The notes: generated by a model not told the origin, from the sequence alone. A DNA stretch of 64,000 nucleotides from Brachymonas wangyanguii (GCF_045055315.1 NZ_CP173677.1:1178001-1242000), one strand, 5' to 3'; shown: positions 45,126 to 55,256, counted from the stretch's first letter. A program made the numbers and translations.

Positions 45126-45177
45126 CCCTTCGCTCCAGCCGACCACCTTTGGCGGCGGCTGAATTTAGGCGTTATAC
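45120..45177 (+). repeat. attC site of cassette 14, last of the array
   Basis: R'' ACATAAC (45120-45126) and R' GTTATAC (45171-45177) flank cagccgaccacc / ggcggcggctg. 58 bp. It marks the right end of the integron. Confidence 0.88.
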
Positions 45178-45244
45178 CCCACGGGGGAGTTCATGGCTAA
45201 GTAGAAAAAGGATTTTTATATGTCATATTCTCGATAAATGGGAA

Positions 45245-45274
45245 TTGACAGAGTTTTGATACCCGGGGTTTATA
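45245..45274 (+). promoter_or_regulatory. Candidate sigma-70 promoter upstream of ybjQ
   Basis: TTGACA (45245-45250), 18-base spacer, TTTATA (45269-45274), in the 229-base gap between the last attC and ybjQ. The gap holds no gene. Confidence 0.45.
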
Positions 45275-45406
45275 CGGAGAAGAGGCGGCATTCGAGACAT
45301 TCGCGTCCGTCATGGCGTCATGGCATGATGTGAAGCGCGGTGCCTCTTCCTCGCTGTGCAGCGGGGCAGGGCATGCCAGTTGTGCCACCCCTTCAGGAGA
45401 AATCCC

Positions 45407-45727
45407 ATGATCGTCACCACCACCCCCAGCATCGACGGCAAGCGCATCACGCAATACTGCGGCGTGGTTGCCGGCGAGGCCATCCTGGGCGCCAACGTTT
45501 TCAAGGATCTGTTTGCCGGCCTGCGCGATATCGTCGGTGGCCGTTCCGGCATGTACGAACGCGAACTGCAGAAGGCGCGCGACATTGCCATGCTGGAGCT
45601 GCAGGAGCGTGCCCAGGCGCTGGGGGCCAATGCCGTGGTGGGCATTGACCTGGACTATGAGGTGATGGGGCAGGGCAACGGGATGCTGATGGTGTCGGCT
45701 AGCGGGACGGCGGTGGTGGTGGAGTGA
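45407..45727 (+). CDS. YbjQ/UPF0145 family protein
   Basis: The 106-residue protein matches the YbjQ (DUF74) family: a small fold with the pattern GKRITQYCGVVAGEAILGAN, DIVGGRSGMYERELQKARDIA, and GANAVVGIDLDYEV. The family forms pentameric rings and has been proposed to bind metals; its function is not known. The ATG is preceded by aggagaaa. It overlaps the next gene by four bases if the latter starts at GTG 45724. Confidence 0.9.
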   Translation: MIVTTTPSIDGKRITQYCGVVAGEAILGANVFKDLFAGLRDIVGGRSGMYERELQKARDIAMLELQERAQALGANAVVGIDLDYEVMGQGNGMLMVSASGTAVVVE

Positions 45728-46773
45728 CCGCAGCCATGCGCCTGCAAACCCTCCTGAACCTCCAGCACCCCCTCATCCAGGCCCCCATGGCCGGGTCGCA
45801 AAACAGCACCCTGGCCATAGCCGTCTCCAGCATCGGCGCCCTGGGCTCGCTCCCCTGCGCCATGCTCACCCCCGAGACGCTGGACCAGGAGCTGCGCACC
45901 ATCCGCGACAAGACCGCCAACCCCGTCAACCTCAACTTCTTCGCCCACCAGCCCCCGGTGTTGGACCGGGGCCGGGCGGCGGTCTGGAAGGGCCTGTTTG
46001 GCCACTACTACCATGAACTGGAGATTGATCCGGATGCCTTCCCGCCAGGCCCGATGCGCATGCCGTTCAACGACGACATGGCCGATGTGCTCTGCGCGTA
46101 TCCACCCAAGGTGGTCAGTTTCCACTTCGGCCTGCCAGACGGCTACCTGCTGGATCGCGTGCGTAGCACCGGTGCCAAAATCCTGTCCTCCGCCACCACG
46201 GTTGAAGAAGCGATCTGGCTGGAGCAGCAGGGCGTGGACGCCATCATTGCGCAGGGCGTGGAGGCCGGTGGCCATCGCGGCATGTTCCTGAGCGATGACA
46301 TCAGCACCCAGATTGGCACCTTTGCGCTGTTGCCGCAGGTGCTTGATGCCGTCAAGGTGCCCGTGATCGCCGCTGGCGGCATTGCCGATGCCCGTGGCGT
46401 CAAGGCCGCCGTCGACCTGGGTGCGGCCGGCGTGCAGGTGGGCACCGCCTACCTGTGCTGCCCCGAGGCCACGACCAGCGCCATTCACCGCGCCGCGCTG
46501 CAAAGCCCGCAGGCGCGCCACACCGCGCTCACTAACATCTACTCCGGCCGCCCCGCGCGTGGCATTGTCAACCGCATGATGCGTGAGCTCGGCCCGATGA
46601 ACCCGCTGGCGCCGGCGTTCCCGCTGGCTACCGCCGCCTCGGCGCCGCTGCGCGCCAAGGCCGAAAGCCAGGGATCGGGCGATTTCACGCCGCTCTGGTC
46701 CGGCCAGAACGCCAGCGGCTGCAAGCCGATTCCCGCTGCCGATCTCACACGTGAACTGCTGAGCCTGCTCTGA
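45724..46773 (+). CDS. Nitronate monooxygenase-family flavoprotein
   Basis: The 349-residue FMN enzyme resembles 2-nitropropane dioxygenase/nitronate monooxygenase, which oxidises toxic nitronates. Landmarks are IQAPMAGSQNS near residue 18, the catalytic-site segment VEAGGHRGMFLSDD, the FMN phosphate loop AAGGIADARG, and GVQVGTAYLCCPEA. A GTG at 45724 overlaps the ybjQ stop; the ATG at 45736 (MRLQTLL) is an alternative start. The two genes are probably co-transcribed. Confidence 0.9.
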   Translation: MTAAMRLQTLLNLQHPLIQAPMAGSQNSTLAIAVSSIGALGSLPCAMLTPETLDQELRTIRDKTANPVNLNFFAHQPPVLDRGRAAVWKGLFGHYYHELEIDPDAFPPGPMRMPFNDDMADVLCAYPPKVVSFHFGLPDGYLLDRVRSTGAKILSSATTVEEAIWLEQQGVDAIIAQGVEAGGHRGMFLSDDISTQIGTFALLPQVLDAVKVPVIAAGGIADARGVKAAVDLGAAGVQVGTAYLCCPEATTSAIHRAALQSPQARHTALTNIYSGRPARGIVNRMMRELGPMNPLAPAFPLATAASAPLRAKAESQGSGDFTPLWSGQNASGCKPIPAADLTRELLSLL

Positions 46774-46861
46774 ATCCGCTAGGCGTTCCTAGTGAAACTC
46801 CGTAGCCAGATTGACGTTGCTGTCAACTAGCATCGGATTTTCACCAGAAGGATGGATTCCC

Positions 46862-47278
46862 ATGAGCGATATCGCCCAGCGCATTGCCGACAGCTTCCAG
46901 AAGCAGGGCCTGATGGCCACCCTCGGCGCCGAACTGCTGCTGGCCCAGGAAGGCGAAGTGCAGATCGCCATGCCGTTTTCGAAGCACCTGTCGCAGCAGC
47001 AGGGTTTTATCCATGCCGGCGCCGTCACCAGCATTGTGGACAGCGCCTGTGGTTACGCTGCGCTGACCAAGGCTCCGGCAGGCTGCGAAGTCGTCACCGC
47101 CGAGTTCAAGATCAACCTGCTGCGCCCGGCCATTGGTGACCGTTTCGTCGCCATCGGCAAGGTCACCAATGCCGGCAAGATGCTCACCGTCTGCACCGGT
47201 GAAGTCCATGCCTATACCGGCGAGAGTTCCAAGCTGGTGGCGCTGATGCAGGCCACCATCGTCAACGTCAAGCTCTGA
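46862..47278 (+). CDS. PaaI-type hot-dog thioesterase
   Basis: The 138-residue protein fits the PaaI/YbgC-like hot-dog thioesterases, which release CoA from acyl-CoA. The conserved helix GFIHAGAVTSIVDSACGYAAL includes the family H-G/A pattern, followed by FKINLLRPA and ATIVNV. The ATG at 46862 lies after an agaagga site. The substrate is not known. Confidence 0.88.
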   Translation: MSDIAQRIADSFQKQGLMATLGAELLLAQEGEVQIAMPFSKHLSQQQGFIHAGAVTSIVDSACGYAALTKAPAGCEVVTAEFKINLLRPAIGDRFVAIGKVTNAGKMLTVCTGEVHAYTGESSKLVALMQATIVNVKL

Positions 47279-47374
47279 ACGCGTACATCGTCTTGTCAAC
47301 GCTTGCTGCAAGGCTGATCCAGGCCAGCTACAGTCAGGTCTGACACTGACTGCCGATCCTGTAGCTTGCCCATC

Positions 47375-47929
47375 ATGACCACTCCTATTCCCCAGCCCTC
47401 CAGCTGGATCCGCCGCTTTACTCCTCTGATTCCTGCCGGCACCCAGGTGCTGGATGTCGCCTGTGGCTCCGGCCGCCATATGCGCTGGCTGGCGCAGCAG
47501 GGCTATCAGCCTCTTGGCATCGATCGCAACCCGGACAGCCTGCAGCAGGCCGCGCAGTGGGGCGACACCGTGCAGGCCGATCTGGAAGACGGCAGCCCCT
47601 GGCCGCTGCCGGATCGCCAGTTTGGCGGCGTGGTCGTCACCAACTACCTGTGGCGTGCGCTGTTCCCGCAGCTGTTTGCCAGCGTGCAGCCCGGTGGCGT
47701 GTTGTTGTACGAAACCTTTGCCGACGGCAATGCCAGTGTGGGCCGGCCCTCCAGTCCTGAATTCCTGCTGCAGCCCGGTGAATTGCTGCAACAGCTGGCA
47801 AAAGCTGGCCCGGGTTGGCGCGTGATTGCCTACGAAGATGGTTTTTTGGGCGATCCCGATCGCTTTGTACAACGCATTGCCGCCGTGCGGGAAGCGGTCA
47901 GTGAACAGCCGGTACGCTATTCGCTGTAA
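47375..47929 (+). CDS. SAM-dependent class I methyltransferase
   Basis: The 184-residue protein has motif I VLDVACGSGRHMRWL (residues 24-38), motif II GIDRNPDSL and ADLEDGSPWPLPDRQFGGVVVTNYLW. It is short, with no extra substrate domain, so the target is unknown. Tellurite-resistance-like or small-molecule methyltransferases share this form. The ATG at 47375 is preceded by a weak site; a codon three residues earlier is possible. Confidence 0.85.
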   Translation: MTTPIPQPSSWIRRFTPLIPAGTQVLDVACGSGRHMRWLAQQGYQPLGIDRNPDSLQQAAQWGDTVQADLEDGSPWPLPDRQFGGVVVTNYLWRALFPQLFASVQPGGVLLYETFADGNASVGRPSSPEFLLQPGELLQQLAKAGPGWRVIAYEDGFLGDPDRFVQRIAAVREAVSEQPVRYSL

Positions 47930-47940
47930 ACTGCGCCGCC

Positions 47941-48273
47941 ATGGAAACCCTCAAGACCCTGGGCCTGTTCATCGCCACTGCCGTGGCCGAGATCGTTGGC
48001 TGCTATCTGCCCTGGCTCTGGCTGCGTCAGGGCCACAGTATCTGGTGGTTGCTGCCGGCGGCCGCCAGTCTGGCGTTGTTTGCCTGGCTGCTCACGCTGC
48101 ACCCGCAGGCTTCCGGCCGCGTCTATGCGGCCTATGGCGGTGTCTATATCAGCGCGGCACTGGTCTGGCTCTGGCTGGTCGATGGCGTGCGTCCCAGCAT
48201 GGCCGATGGCATCGGCATTGCGCTGTGCCTGAGCGGCATGCTGGTCATCATGTTTGGCCAGCGGCCGGCCTGA
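47941..48273 (+). CDS. YnfA/UPF0060 small membrane protein
   Basis: The 110-residue protein has four membrane segments, in the order AEIVGCYLPWLWL, WLLPAAASLALFAWLLTL, AAYGGVYISAALVWLWLVDG and IGIALCLSGMLVIMFG, matching the UPF0060/YnfA family, related to SMR-type drug transporters. The start lies 11 bases after the methyltransferase stop. The role is unproven. Confidence 0.9.
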   Translation: METLKTLGLFIATAVAEIVGCYLPWLWLRQGHSIWWLLPAAASLALFAWLLTLHPQASGRVYAAYGGVYISAALVWLWLVDGVRPSMADGIGIALCLSGMLVIMFGQRPA

Positions 48274-49461
48274 TCAGGCCAGCGCCGATACCGCCAGCGC
48301 GTTTTCTACCAGCGCTGGCGCAATCAGCCAGCCATGGCGGAACAGGCCGTTGATGCGCGTCAGGCCGGGCGTGACCTGGATCACCGGCATATTGTCCGGC
48401 AGTGCCGGGCGCAGATTGCTTTCGCTATGGATCACGCGCGCTTCGGTCAGCTCCGGCAGCACGGCGTGTGCCGCGGCGAGCAATTCGACCGTGCTGCGCA
48501 GGCTCACCGGGCTGCGGTCTTCGCTCTCGATTTCGCTGGCGCCCACCACGATCAGGTCGCCCGGGCGCGGCACCACATAGACGCGGTGGCGCGGGTGCAT
48601 CAGGCGCAGCGGGCGGTGCAGTTCCACGCCGGGCGCGTGCAGCCAGAACACCTCGCCGCGCACGCCGCGCGTCGGCTGGTCGGGCAGGGCGCTGCCGGCT
48701 GGCAGCTGCTGCACGAAGTCGACATTGATCCGTGACGTGCTGGCAGCGATGCCACTATTGCCTTCGCGTGCGCCCAGGCCACGCACATCAAATACCCAGT
48801 CAAAGCGTTCGCCATCAATGCCGTGCGGCGTCACCTGCTGCGCCGCTGTGCCCCAGCGGAAATCTGCACCGAGGGCCGTGGCTGCCTGTGCCAGGCCGAC
48901 TAGCGCCTCGACCGTGTGGATCTGGCCTTCCTGCTCCAGCATCCAGCCACGCAGCTGGCGGGAAATGCCGGGCTCCAGCGTCCGCAACTCGTCAGCGCTC
49001 AGCGGCGTAGCCAGCGGCGCCGTGTGCCCGGCAGGGGCCTTGCTCTGCAGGCTGCCCAGCAGGCGCTGTGCTGCGCCCATGTCGGTGCCGTGCGCCAGCA
49101 TCAGGCTGCCGCGCTGTGCAAAAAAGACAGATTGTCCGTGCGTAGCCAGCTGCTCCACCACCTGTTGCCACAGGCGGATGCTGCGCCAACCCAGATCGGC
49201 CAGCGCCCAGTTGGCACACTCCAGCTCGGCCAGCGGGCTCAGCATGCCGGCGGCGGTAAAGCCTGCCGCACGTGGCTGGTCGTAGTCCGGTGCCGGTCCG
49301 CAGGCCGGGTCGAATACCGTGACCTGATGGCCAGCAGCGGCCAGCTGCCAGGCCAGCAGCCGCCCCAGTACGCCGGCCCCGGCAATGCCGATGCGCGCAG
49401 GTACCTGCAGCGTGGCGGAAGAGGAGGCGGCGGACAGCGGGGCGGTGTGATTCGTTTGCAT
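48274..49461 (-). CDS. thiO: FAD-dependent glycine oxidase ThiO-like protein
   Basis: ThiO oxidises glycine to the imine used in thiazole formation. The 395-residue protein has a Rossmann FAD motif GIAGAGVLGRLLAWQLAAAGHQVTVFD near residue 22 and DAO-family segments such as GMLSPLAELE, and YVVPRPGDLIVVGASEIES near the C-terminus ahead of the TRINGLFRHGWL ending. The first 20 residues are a disordered-looking extension. The start is the ATG of MQTNHTAPL. thiC, thiS and thiG are close by, supporting the call. Confidence 0.85.
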   Translation of the reverse strand: MQTNHTAPLSAASSSATLQVPARIGIAGAGVLGRLLAWQLAAAGHQVTVFDPACGPAPDYDQPRAAGFTAAGMLSPLAELECANWALADLGWRSIRLWQQVVEQLATHGQSVFFAQRGSLMLAHGTDMGAAQRLLGSLQSKAPAGHTAPLATPLSADELRTLEPGISRQLRGWMLEQEGQIHTVEALVGLAQAATALGADFRWGTAAQQVTPHGIDGERFDWVFDVRGLGAREGNSGIAASTSRINVDFVQQLPAGSALPDQPTRGVRGEVFWLHAPGVELHRPLRLMHPRHRVYVVPRPGDLIVVGASEIESEDRSPVSLRSTVELLAAAHAVLPELTEARVIHSESNLRPALPDNMPVIQVTPGLTRINGLFRHGWLIAPALVENALAVSALA

Positions 49462-49528
49462 GCCGGGGATTATCCCAAGTAGGATGCGCCGCGTCTTGTC
49501 CAAGGGCAAGAAAACACCACGCCAGCCA

Positions 49529-49564
49529 TAAAAAACGGCCTGCGGGCAACAGCACCGCAGGCCG
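49529..49564 (-). terminator. Terminator of the ahpD-like/DUF2892 unit
   Basis: On the minus strand a 10 bp stem (cggcctgcgg and its complement) is followed by a T run. It lies 35 bases after the stop of the AhpD-like gene. Confidence 0.8.
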
Positions 49565-49598
49565 GAATGCTCGCAGACTAAGCTGCCAGCAGAGGGGA

Positions 49599-49949
49599 TC
49601 AAGCCTGAGCCGTGAATTCCTTGTAGGCGGCCAGCGCGTTGGATGCGTACATCAGGGACGGGCCGCCGCCCATGTAGACGCACATGCCCAACGTTTCCTC
49701 GATTTCCGGCAGCGTGGCACCCAGGCGCACCAGCGCCTTCATGTGGAAGCCGATGCAGGCATCGCAGTGCGAGGCCACGCCGAGTGCCAGCGCGATCAGT
49801 TCCTTCTGCTTTTCACTCAGGGCACCGTCACGCGTGGCGGCAGCGGCCATCTCGTTGAATGCCTTCATCAGGTCCGGCTGGTCGGCACGCATGGTGGCCA
49901 GGCCGGCCGAGATGTCCTTGATATGGCTCTTGTACTCGGGGATGCTCAT
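49599..49949 (-). CDS. AhpD-like / carboxymuconolactone decarboxylase-family protein
   Basis: The 116-residue protein carries the AhpD core with the redox pair C62 and C65 and H69 in SHCDACIGFHMKA, which in AhpD gives peroxidase-linked disulfide chemistry. The helix EKQKELIALALGVA and the C-terminal GGGPSLMYASNAL match. It should act as a small thiol peroxidase or reductase partner. It is preceded by a small DUF2892 gene on the same strand, probably in one transcript. Confidence 0.88.
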   Translation of the reverse strand: MSIPEYKSHIKDISAGLATMRADQPDLMKAFNEMAAAATRDGALSEKQKELIALALGVASHCDACIGFHMKALVRLGATLPEIEETLGMCVYMGGGPSLMYASNALAAYKEFTAQA

Positions 49950-49972
49950 GGGGGACCTCCTGGATGACCGGA

Positions 49973-50167
49973 TTACTTCTTCATCGGGCAGGTGTTGGCG
50001 CCGATCAGCTTGTAGGCCGGGCAGAAGCGGAACAGGCCGGTCAGCAGCGGCAGCAGGCCAATCCAGGCCCAGTTGCTGCCGACATAGCCCAGCAGCTGGG
50101 GTGCACCCAGGATCAGGGCCAGACCAACCACGATGCGCAGGATGCGATCAATACCACCGACGTTCAT
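49973..50167 (-). CDS. DUF2892 small membrane protein
   Basis: The 64-residue protein has two hydrophobic segments, IDRILRIVVGLALILGA and WAWIGLLPLLTGLFRFCP, followed by a C-x(n)-C pair, the typical DUF2892/YgaP C-terminal domain layout. It is often linked to rhodanese or thiol chemistry. The ATG lies after a ggagaacg site. Confidence 0.88.
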   Translation of the reverse strand: MNVGGIDRILRIVVGLALILGAPQLLGYVGSNWAWIGLLPLLTGLFRFCPAYKLIGANTCPMKK

Positions 50168-50218
50168 AGCGTTCTCCTAGAAGGGAAATAATTTATCAAA
50201 GTATATAGTAAAAGCCAC

Positions 50219-50248
50219 AAAAAAGGCAGGTGGGTTGCACCTGCCTTG
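50219..50248 (-). terminator. Terminator of thiC
   Basis: On the minus strand a stem (aaggcaggtg / cacctgcctt) is followed by a T run. It lies just after the thiC stop codon. Confidence 0.85.
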
Positions 50249-50255
50249 CGACTTA

Positions 50256-52148
<1,893 letters not shown>

Positions 52149-52241
52149 GGCGGGTCTCCAGAGGGTAAAACAGTGCTCCGGAGGGCTGGCCAGATGTTCG
52201 CGCGGGGCGCGCCTTGCCAAGGCAAGGGGAGGGCAGCTTGC

Positions 52242-52341
52242 TCTTCTTACGCCGGTATGAGCCGGGTCAAGTTCGCGGGTTCGGCCTGTCAGCCATCTCA
52301 GCCTGCCTATCGGTATCAGCGATAGGCACACACCCCGGAGC
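52242..52341 (-). promoter_or_regulatory. TPP (THI-box) riboswitch upstream of thiC
   Basis: Read on the minus strand, the region contains the conserved blocks CTGAGATGG and ACTTGACCCGG followed by ATACCGGCGTAAGAAG, with GGGGTG near the 5' end and a variable P3-like hairpin (gcctatcgctgataccgataggc). It starts about 190 bases and ends about 95 bases upstream of the thiC ATG, as expected for a thiamine-pyrophosphate switch. Confidence 0.95.
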
Positions 52342-52501
52342 AGATGTGCCATTGTAGGCAGATTCCATCGGCCGGTCATAGCTGGGGCTATCCCCCAGCC
52401 CGGCGCGCTTGCTTTTGCCGCTATTGCCCCCATGCCATGGGTATTGCCTGCCAGTCTTGCGGCTGGCGCTATCATTCGCTTTTGCCTACAGGATTCCCTG
52501 C

Positions 52502-52750
52502 ATGACTGCCCCTTCCCTGTCCCCCCAGATTCCGGATGCCGCTGCCACGTTGCAGCTGCAGCTCAATGGCGAGCCGCTCAGCCTGCCGGCCGGCAGCACG
52601 CTGCAGGACCTGCTGCTGGCGCGCGGGCTGGATCCGGCCAGTCACGCCACTGCCGTCAACGGCAGCTTCGTGGCACGCGATGCGCGCCCGGCACACCTCC
52701 TGCAGCCCGGCGATGCCGTGACCTGCTTCCAGGCGATTGTGGGAGGTTGA
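52502..52750 (+). CDS. thiS: Sulfur carrier protein ThiS
   Basis: The 82-residue ubiquitin-like protein ends in Val-Gly-Gly, whose terminal glycine becomes the thiocarboxylate that donates sulfur for thiazole. An N-terminal extension of about 15 residues precedes the beta-grasp core LQLNGEPLSLPAGSTLQDLL, VNGSFVARD and DAVTCFQAIVGG. The gene is divergent from thiC and lies three bases upstream of thiG. Confidence 0.93.
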   Translation: MTAPSLSPQIPDAAATLQLQLNGEPLSLPAGSTLQDLLLARGLDPASHATAVNGSFVARDARPAHLLQPGDAVTCFQAIVGG

Positions 52751-52753
52751 GCC

Positions 52754-53539
52754 ATGAGCTGGCAGATAGGCGATGTGACGCTGGAAAGCCGTTTTTTCCT
52801 GGGTAGCGCCGGCTACCCATCCCCCGAAGTGCTGCGCCAGTCGATCCTGGCATCGGGCGCACAGGTAGTGACGCTGGGGCTGCGCCGCCAGCTCGGCATT
52901 GACCGCAATGCCCAGTCCGACAACGGCTTTGTCGATGTCGTGCGCAGCACCGGCGTGCATCTGCTGCCGAATACCGCCGGTTGCCGCAGCGCGCGCGAGG
53001 CTGTCACGCTGGCGATGATGTCGCGCGAACTGCTGGGCACGCACTGGATCAAGCTCGAGGTGATTGGCGACGAGCAGACGCTGCAACCCGATCCCTGGGA
53101 GCTGGTGCAGGCCGCCGACGAGCTGGTGCGCAACGGCTTCGAGGTATTCCCGTACTGCACCGATGACCTGGTCAGCTGCCAGCGCCTGCTGGATGTCGGC
53201 TGTCGCATCCTGATGCCCTGGGGCGCGCCGATTGGCTCCGGCCAGGGCCTGATCAACCCGTGGGCACTGCGCACCCTGCGCGCACGCCTGCCCGATGTGC
53301 CGCTGGTGGTGGATGCCGGTATTGGCGCGCCCTCGCATGCGGCGCAGGCCATGGAACTGGGCTATGACGCCGTGCTGCTCAATTCCGCCGTGGCGCAGGC
53401 ACATGACCCGGTAAAGATGGCGGCCGGCTTTCGCGATGCGATTGCGGCCGGCCGCGCCGGCTACGAGGCCGGCATTATCCAGCCGCAGGACATGGCAGTG
53501 GCCAGTACACCTGTAACCGGCCGTCCCTTCATTCTTTGA
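52754..53539 (+). CDS. thiG: Thiazole synthase
   Basis: ThiG condenses 1-deoxyxylulose 5-phosphate, dehydroglycine and ThiS thiocarboxylate to the thiamine thiazole. The 261-residue TIM barrel has the Schiff-base lysine in HWIKLEVIGD (K100) and phosphate-binding GSGQGL and VDAGIGAPSHA loops. It lies three bases after thiS; no thiE or thiD follows, since greB is next. Confidence 0.96.
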   Translation: MSWQIGDVTLESRFFLGSAGYPSPEVLRQSILASGAQVVTLGLRRQLGIDRNAQSDNGFVDVVRSTGVHLLPNTAGCRSAREAVTLAMMSRELLGTHWIKLEVIGDEQTLQPDPWELVQAADELVRNGFEVFPYCTDDLVSCQRLLDVGCRILMPWGAPIGSGQGLINPWALRTLRARLPDVPLVVDAGIGAPSHAAQAMELGYDAVLLNSAVAQAHDPVKMAAGFRDAIAAGRAGYEAGIIQPQDMAVASTPVTGRPFIL

Positions 53540-53583
53540 TCCTGATCGGAATCAATCATGGATATTACAGATTTTTGATAGTC

Positions 53584-54147
53584 ATGAGCAAGGCCTTCAC
53601 GCGTGAAACCGACCGCGACGACGATGACGATCAGGACGATGCGCTGCCCGCGCTGCCGGCCGGCATCAAGAACTACATGACGCCGCAGGGCTATGCCCGG
53701 CTGCGCGCCGAACTGATGCAGCTGATCGATGAAGAGCGGCCGAAAATCGTCGATATCGTGCACTGGGCTGCCAGCAATGGCGACCGTTCGGAAAACGGCG
53801 ACTATCTCTACGGCAAGAAGCGCCTGCGCGAGACCGACCGTCGCATCCGTTTCCTGACGCGCCGGCTCGAACGTGCCGAAGTGGCCGATGCCAGCGTGCA
53901 CCATGGCGGTGACCAGGTGTTCTTTGGCGCCACCGTCACCTATGCCGACGAAGAGGGCGAGGAAAACACCATCACCATCCTCGGCGTGGACGAGGTCGAC
54001 AACCTGCAGGGCCAGGTCAGCTGGGTGGCGCCGATCGCGCGTGCCTTGCTGCGCGCCCGCGTCGGCGATAGCGTGCAGCTGCGCACGCCAGCCGGTGTGC
54101 AGGAAATCGAGGTGATCGACGTGCAATATCCGGCGCCGGAGGCGTGA
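53584..54147 (+). CDS. greB: Transcription elongation factor GreB
   Basis: Gre factors insert into the RNA polymerase secondary channel and stimulate cleavage of backtracked RNA. The 187-residue protein has the N-terminal coiled coil (AELMQLIDEERPKIVDIVHWAASNGDRSENGDYLYGKKRLRETDRRI), with acidic tip residues D and E in NGDRSENGDY, and the C-terminal FKBP-like domain. The acidic N-terminal extension (TRETDRDDDDD) and fuller length distinguish GreB from GreA. The ATG at 53584 is favoured. Confidence 0.94.
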   Translation: MSKAFTRETDRDDDDDQDDALPALPAGIKNYMTPQGYARLRAELMQLIDEERPKIVDIVHWAASNGDRSENGDYLYGKKRLRETDRRIRFLTRRLERAEVADASVHHGGDQVFFGATVTYADEEGEENTITILGVDEVDNLQGQVSWVAPIARALLRARVGDSVQLRTPAGVQEIEVIDVQYPAPEA

Positions 54148-54254
54148 ACAAGCGCTTCGAACGGTAAGCGCAGGTATCGCAGCCGCGTTACAAGCGGGGC
54201 TGCTGTTGCATCTGCTTGCGACATGCCTGCGGATCGTGCCATAGTCAGGCTATT

Positions 54255-54283
54255 GCCAGCCGATGGTAACGGCTGGCGTTTGT
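54255..54283 (+). terminator. Possible terminator after greB
   Basis: A perfect 8 bp stem (gccagccg / cggctggc) is followed by gtttgtcttt, a weak T tract. Confidence 0.45.
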
Positions 54284-54313
54284 CTTTATTGATCTGAAGA
54301 AAGGTTTTTTGTG

Positions 54314-54805
54314 ATGAATGCTTCCGTCCGTTTCCTGCTGCCCGCCCTGATGGCTGCCGTGCTGGCCGCCTGTGGCCAGAACAACTCGGCCACCGAACCG
54401 GCTGCATCGCAGGCATCGGCTCCGGCAGAGACAGCTTCCGTGCCGGCTTCCGCCCCGGTCGAGGTGGCCAGCAGCCCGCTGAGCGACGCCTCCGAGGCCG
54501 AGCTGCAGGTCGGCTCCGAGGACCTGCCCAGCATCCTGGAACTGAGCAACCCGGATGGCGACAAGCTGATGCTGCAGCTGACCACGGTCTACAACGAAGA
54601 GCTCAAGGACGAGCAGCACTTTGCGCTGCTGCAGAAGAACGATGGCCCGGAAATCGAGCTGAGCAAGGTCGGCGAAGAGAACGGCCTGCCGGTCTACTCC
54701 GGCGAGAAGGACAAGAAGGTATTTGTCATCACCAGCCTGGGCGATGACCGCTACCAGGTGGTGGAAGATGAAGGCAAGCCGGTGATCTACGGCCCGAACC
54801 GCTGA
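54314..54805 (+). CDS. Lipoprotein of unknown function
   Basis: The 163-residue protein starts with a signal peptide ending in the lipobox AVLAAC, then an Ala/Ser/Pro-rich linker (about residues 25-60), and a compact acidic C-terminal domain with GEKDKKVFVITSLGDDRYQVVED. No known family was recognised. A GTG one codon upstream is an alternative start. It stands alone downstream of greB. Confidence 0.75.
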   Translation: MNASVRFLLPALMAAVLAACGQNNSATEPAASQASAPAETASVPASAPVEVASSPLSDASEAELQVGSEDLPSILELSNPDGDKLMLQLTTVYNEELKDEQHFALLQKNDGPEIELSKVGEENGLPVYSGEKDKKVFVITSLGDDRYQVVEDEGKPVIYGPNR

Positions 54806-54826
54806 TCCCGATGACGGCGGCAGGGC

Positions 54827-55243
54827 TCAGATCAGCCCTGCCTGCTGCATCACCTGGCGCTCGTCCTCATGCGAGATCCAGAACGCCACTTTCAGCGCCT
54901 TGCCGTCGTCATGCACACCGTAGGTGATGGCAAAGCGGAATTCCTGCGGCTGACCGGGGATTTTCTCGAACACCATCAGCCAGTGCACCTTGGCCAGGGT
55001 GTAGTGCGCATCCAGCACGGTTTCTTCTATTTCCAGCACGCGCGCCTGACGAAAACCGATCTGTTCAAACAGCGCCTTGCGTTGCACCATGGCCTCGCGC
55101 AGGCTGTCGTCATTGCGACCCACTGCCACGCCAGTCGGGTCACCGCCCAGAAATTCGGCCGTGTATAGCGCACAGGCCTGATCCGGATCCAGGCTGTTGG
55201 CGCTGGCTTCGTAGCGCCGGAAAAAATCGTGCAGGCGGCTCAT
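54827..55243 (-). CDS. NTF2/SnoaL-like protein
   Basis: The 138-residue protein begins MSRLHDFFRRYEASANSLD and has the NTF2-like cone fold pattern ACALYTAEFLGGDPTG, then LFEQIGFRQARVLEIEETVLDAHYTLAKVHWLMVF and FAITYGVHDD. Proteins of this shape include ketosteroid-isomerase-type and protective scaffolds, and the activity is unknown. It shares the strand with the downstream methyltransferase gene and lies close to it. Confidence 0.72.
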   Translation of the reverse strand: MSRLHDFFRRYEASANSLDPDQACALYTAEFLGGDPTGVAVGRNDDSLREAMVQRKALFEQIGFRQARVLEIEETVLDAHYTLAKVHWLMVFEKIPGQPQEFRFAITYGVHDDGKALKVAFWISHEDERQVMQQAGLI

Positions 55244-55256
55244 GGGGTAAGGTCGC

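Larger units (their letters stand above)
31458..45177. mobile_element. Chromosomal integron: integrase, attI-like site and 14 gene cassettes
   Basis: The structure consists of an integron integrase gene reading leftwards, an attI-like site at about 32,531-32,567, and 14 cassettes, each made of one gene-sized segment and an attC site with paired R'' (RYYYAAC-like) and R' (GTTRRRY-like) boxes. Cassette ends, cutting after the G of each R', are at 33777, 34640, 35307, 36064, 37198, 39317, 40186, 40825, 42032, 42496, 43156, 44087, 44366 and 45171. All clear cassette genes point the same way, as in known integrons. Base composition is lower in G+C than the host. It sits between aceA and ybjQ, with no transposon ends, so it appears chromosomal rather than transposon-borne. 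Confidence 0.95.

Noticed and set aside
31458..45177. CRISPR array
   Set aside because: The repeated elements have variable sequence with paired R''/R' boxes and gene-length spacing; they are attC sites.
52342..52501. A second TPP riboswitch for thiS-thiG
   Set aside because: No CTGAGA or CCGGCG-type conserved blocks were found on the plus strand here.
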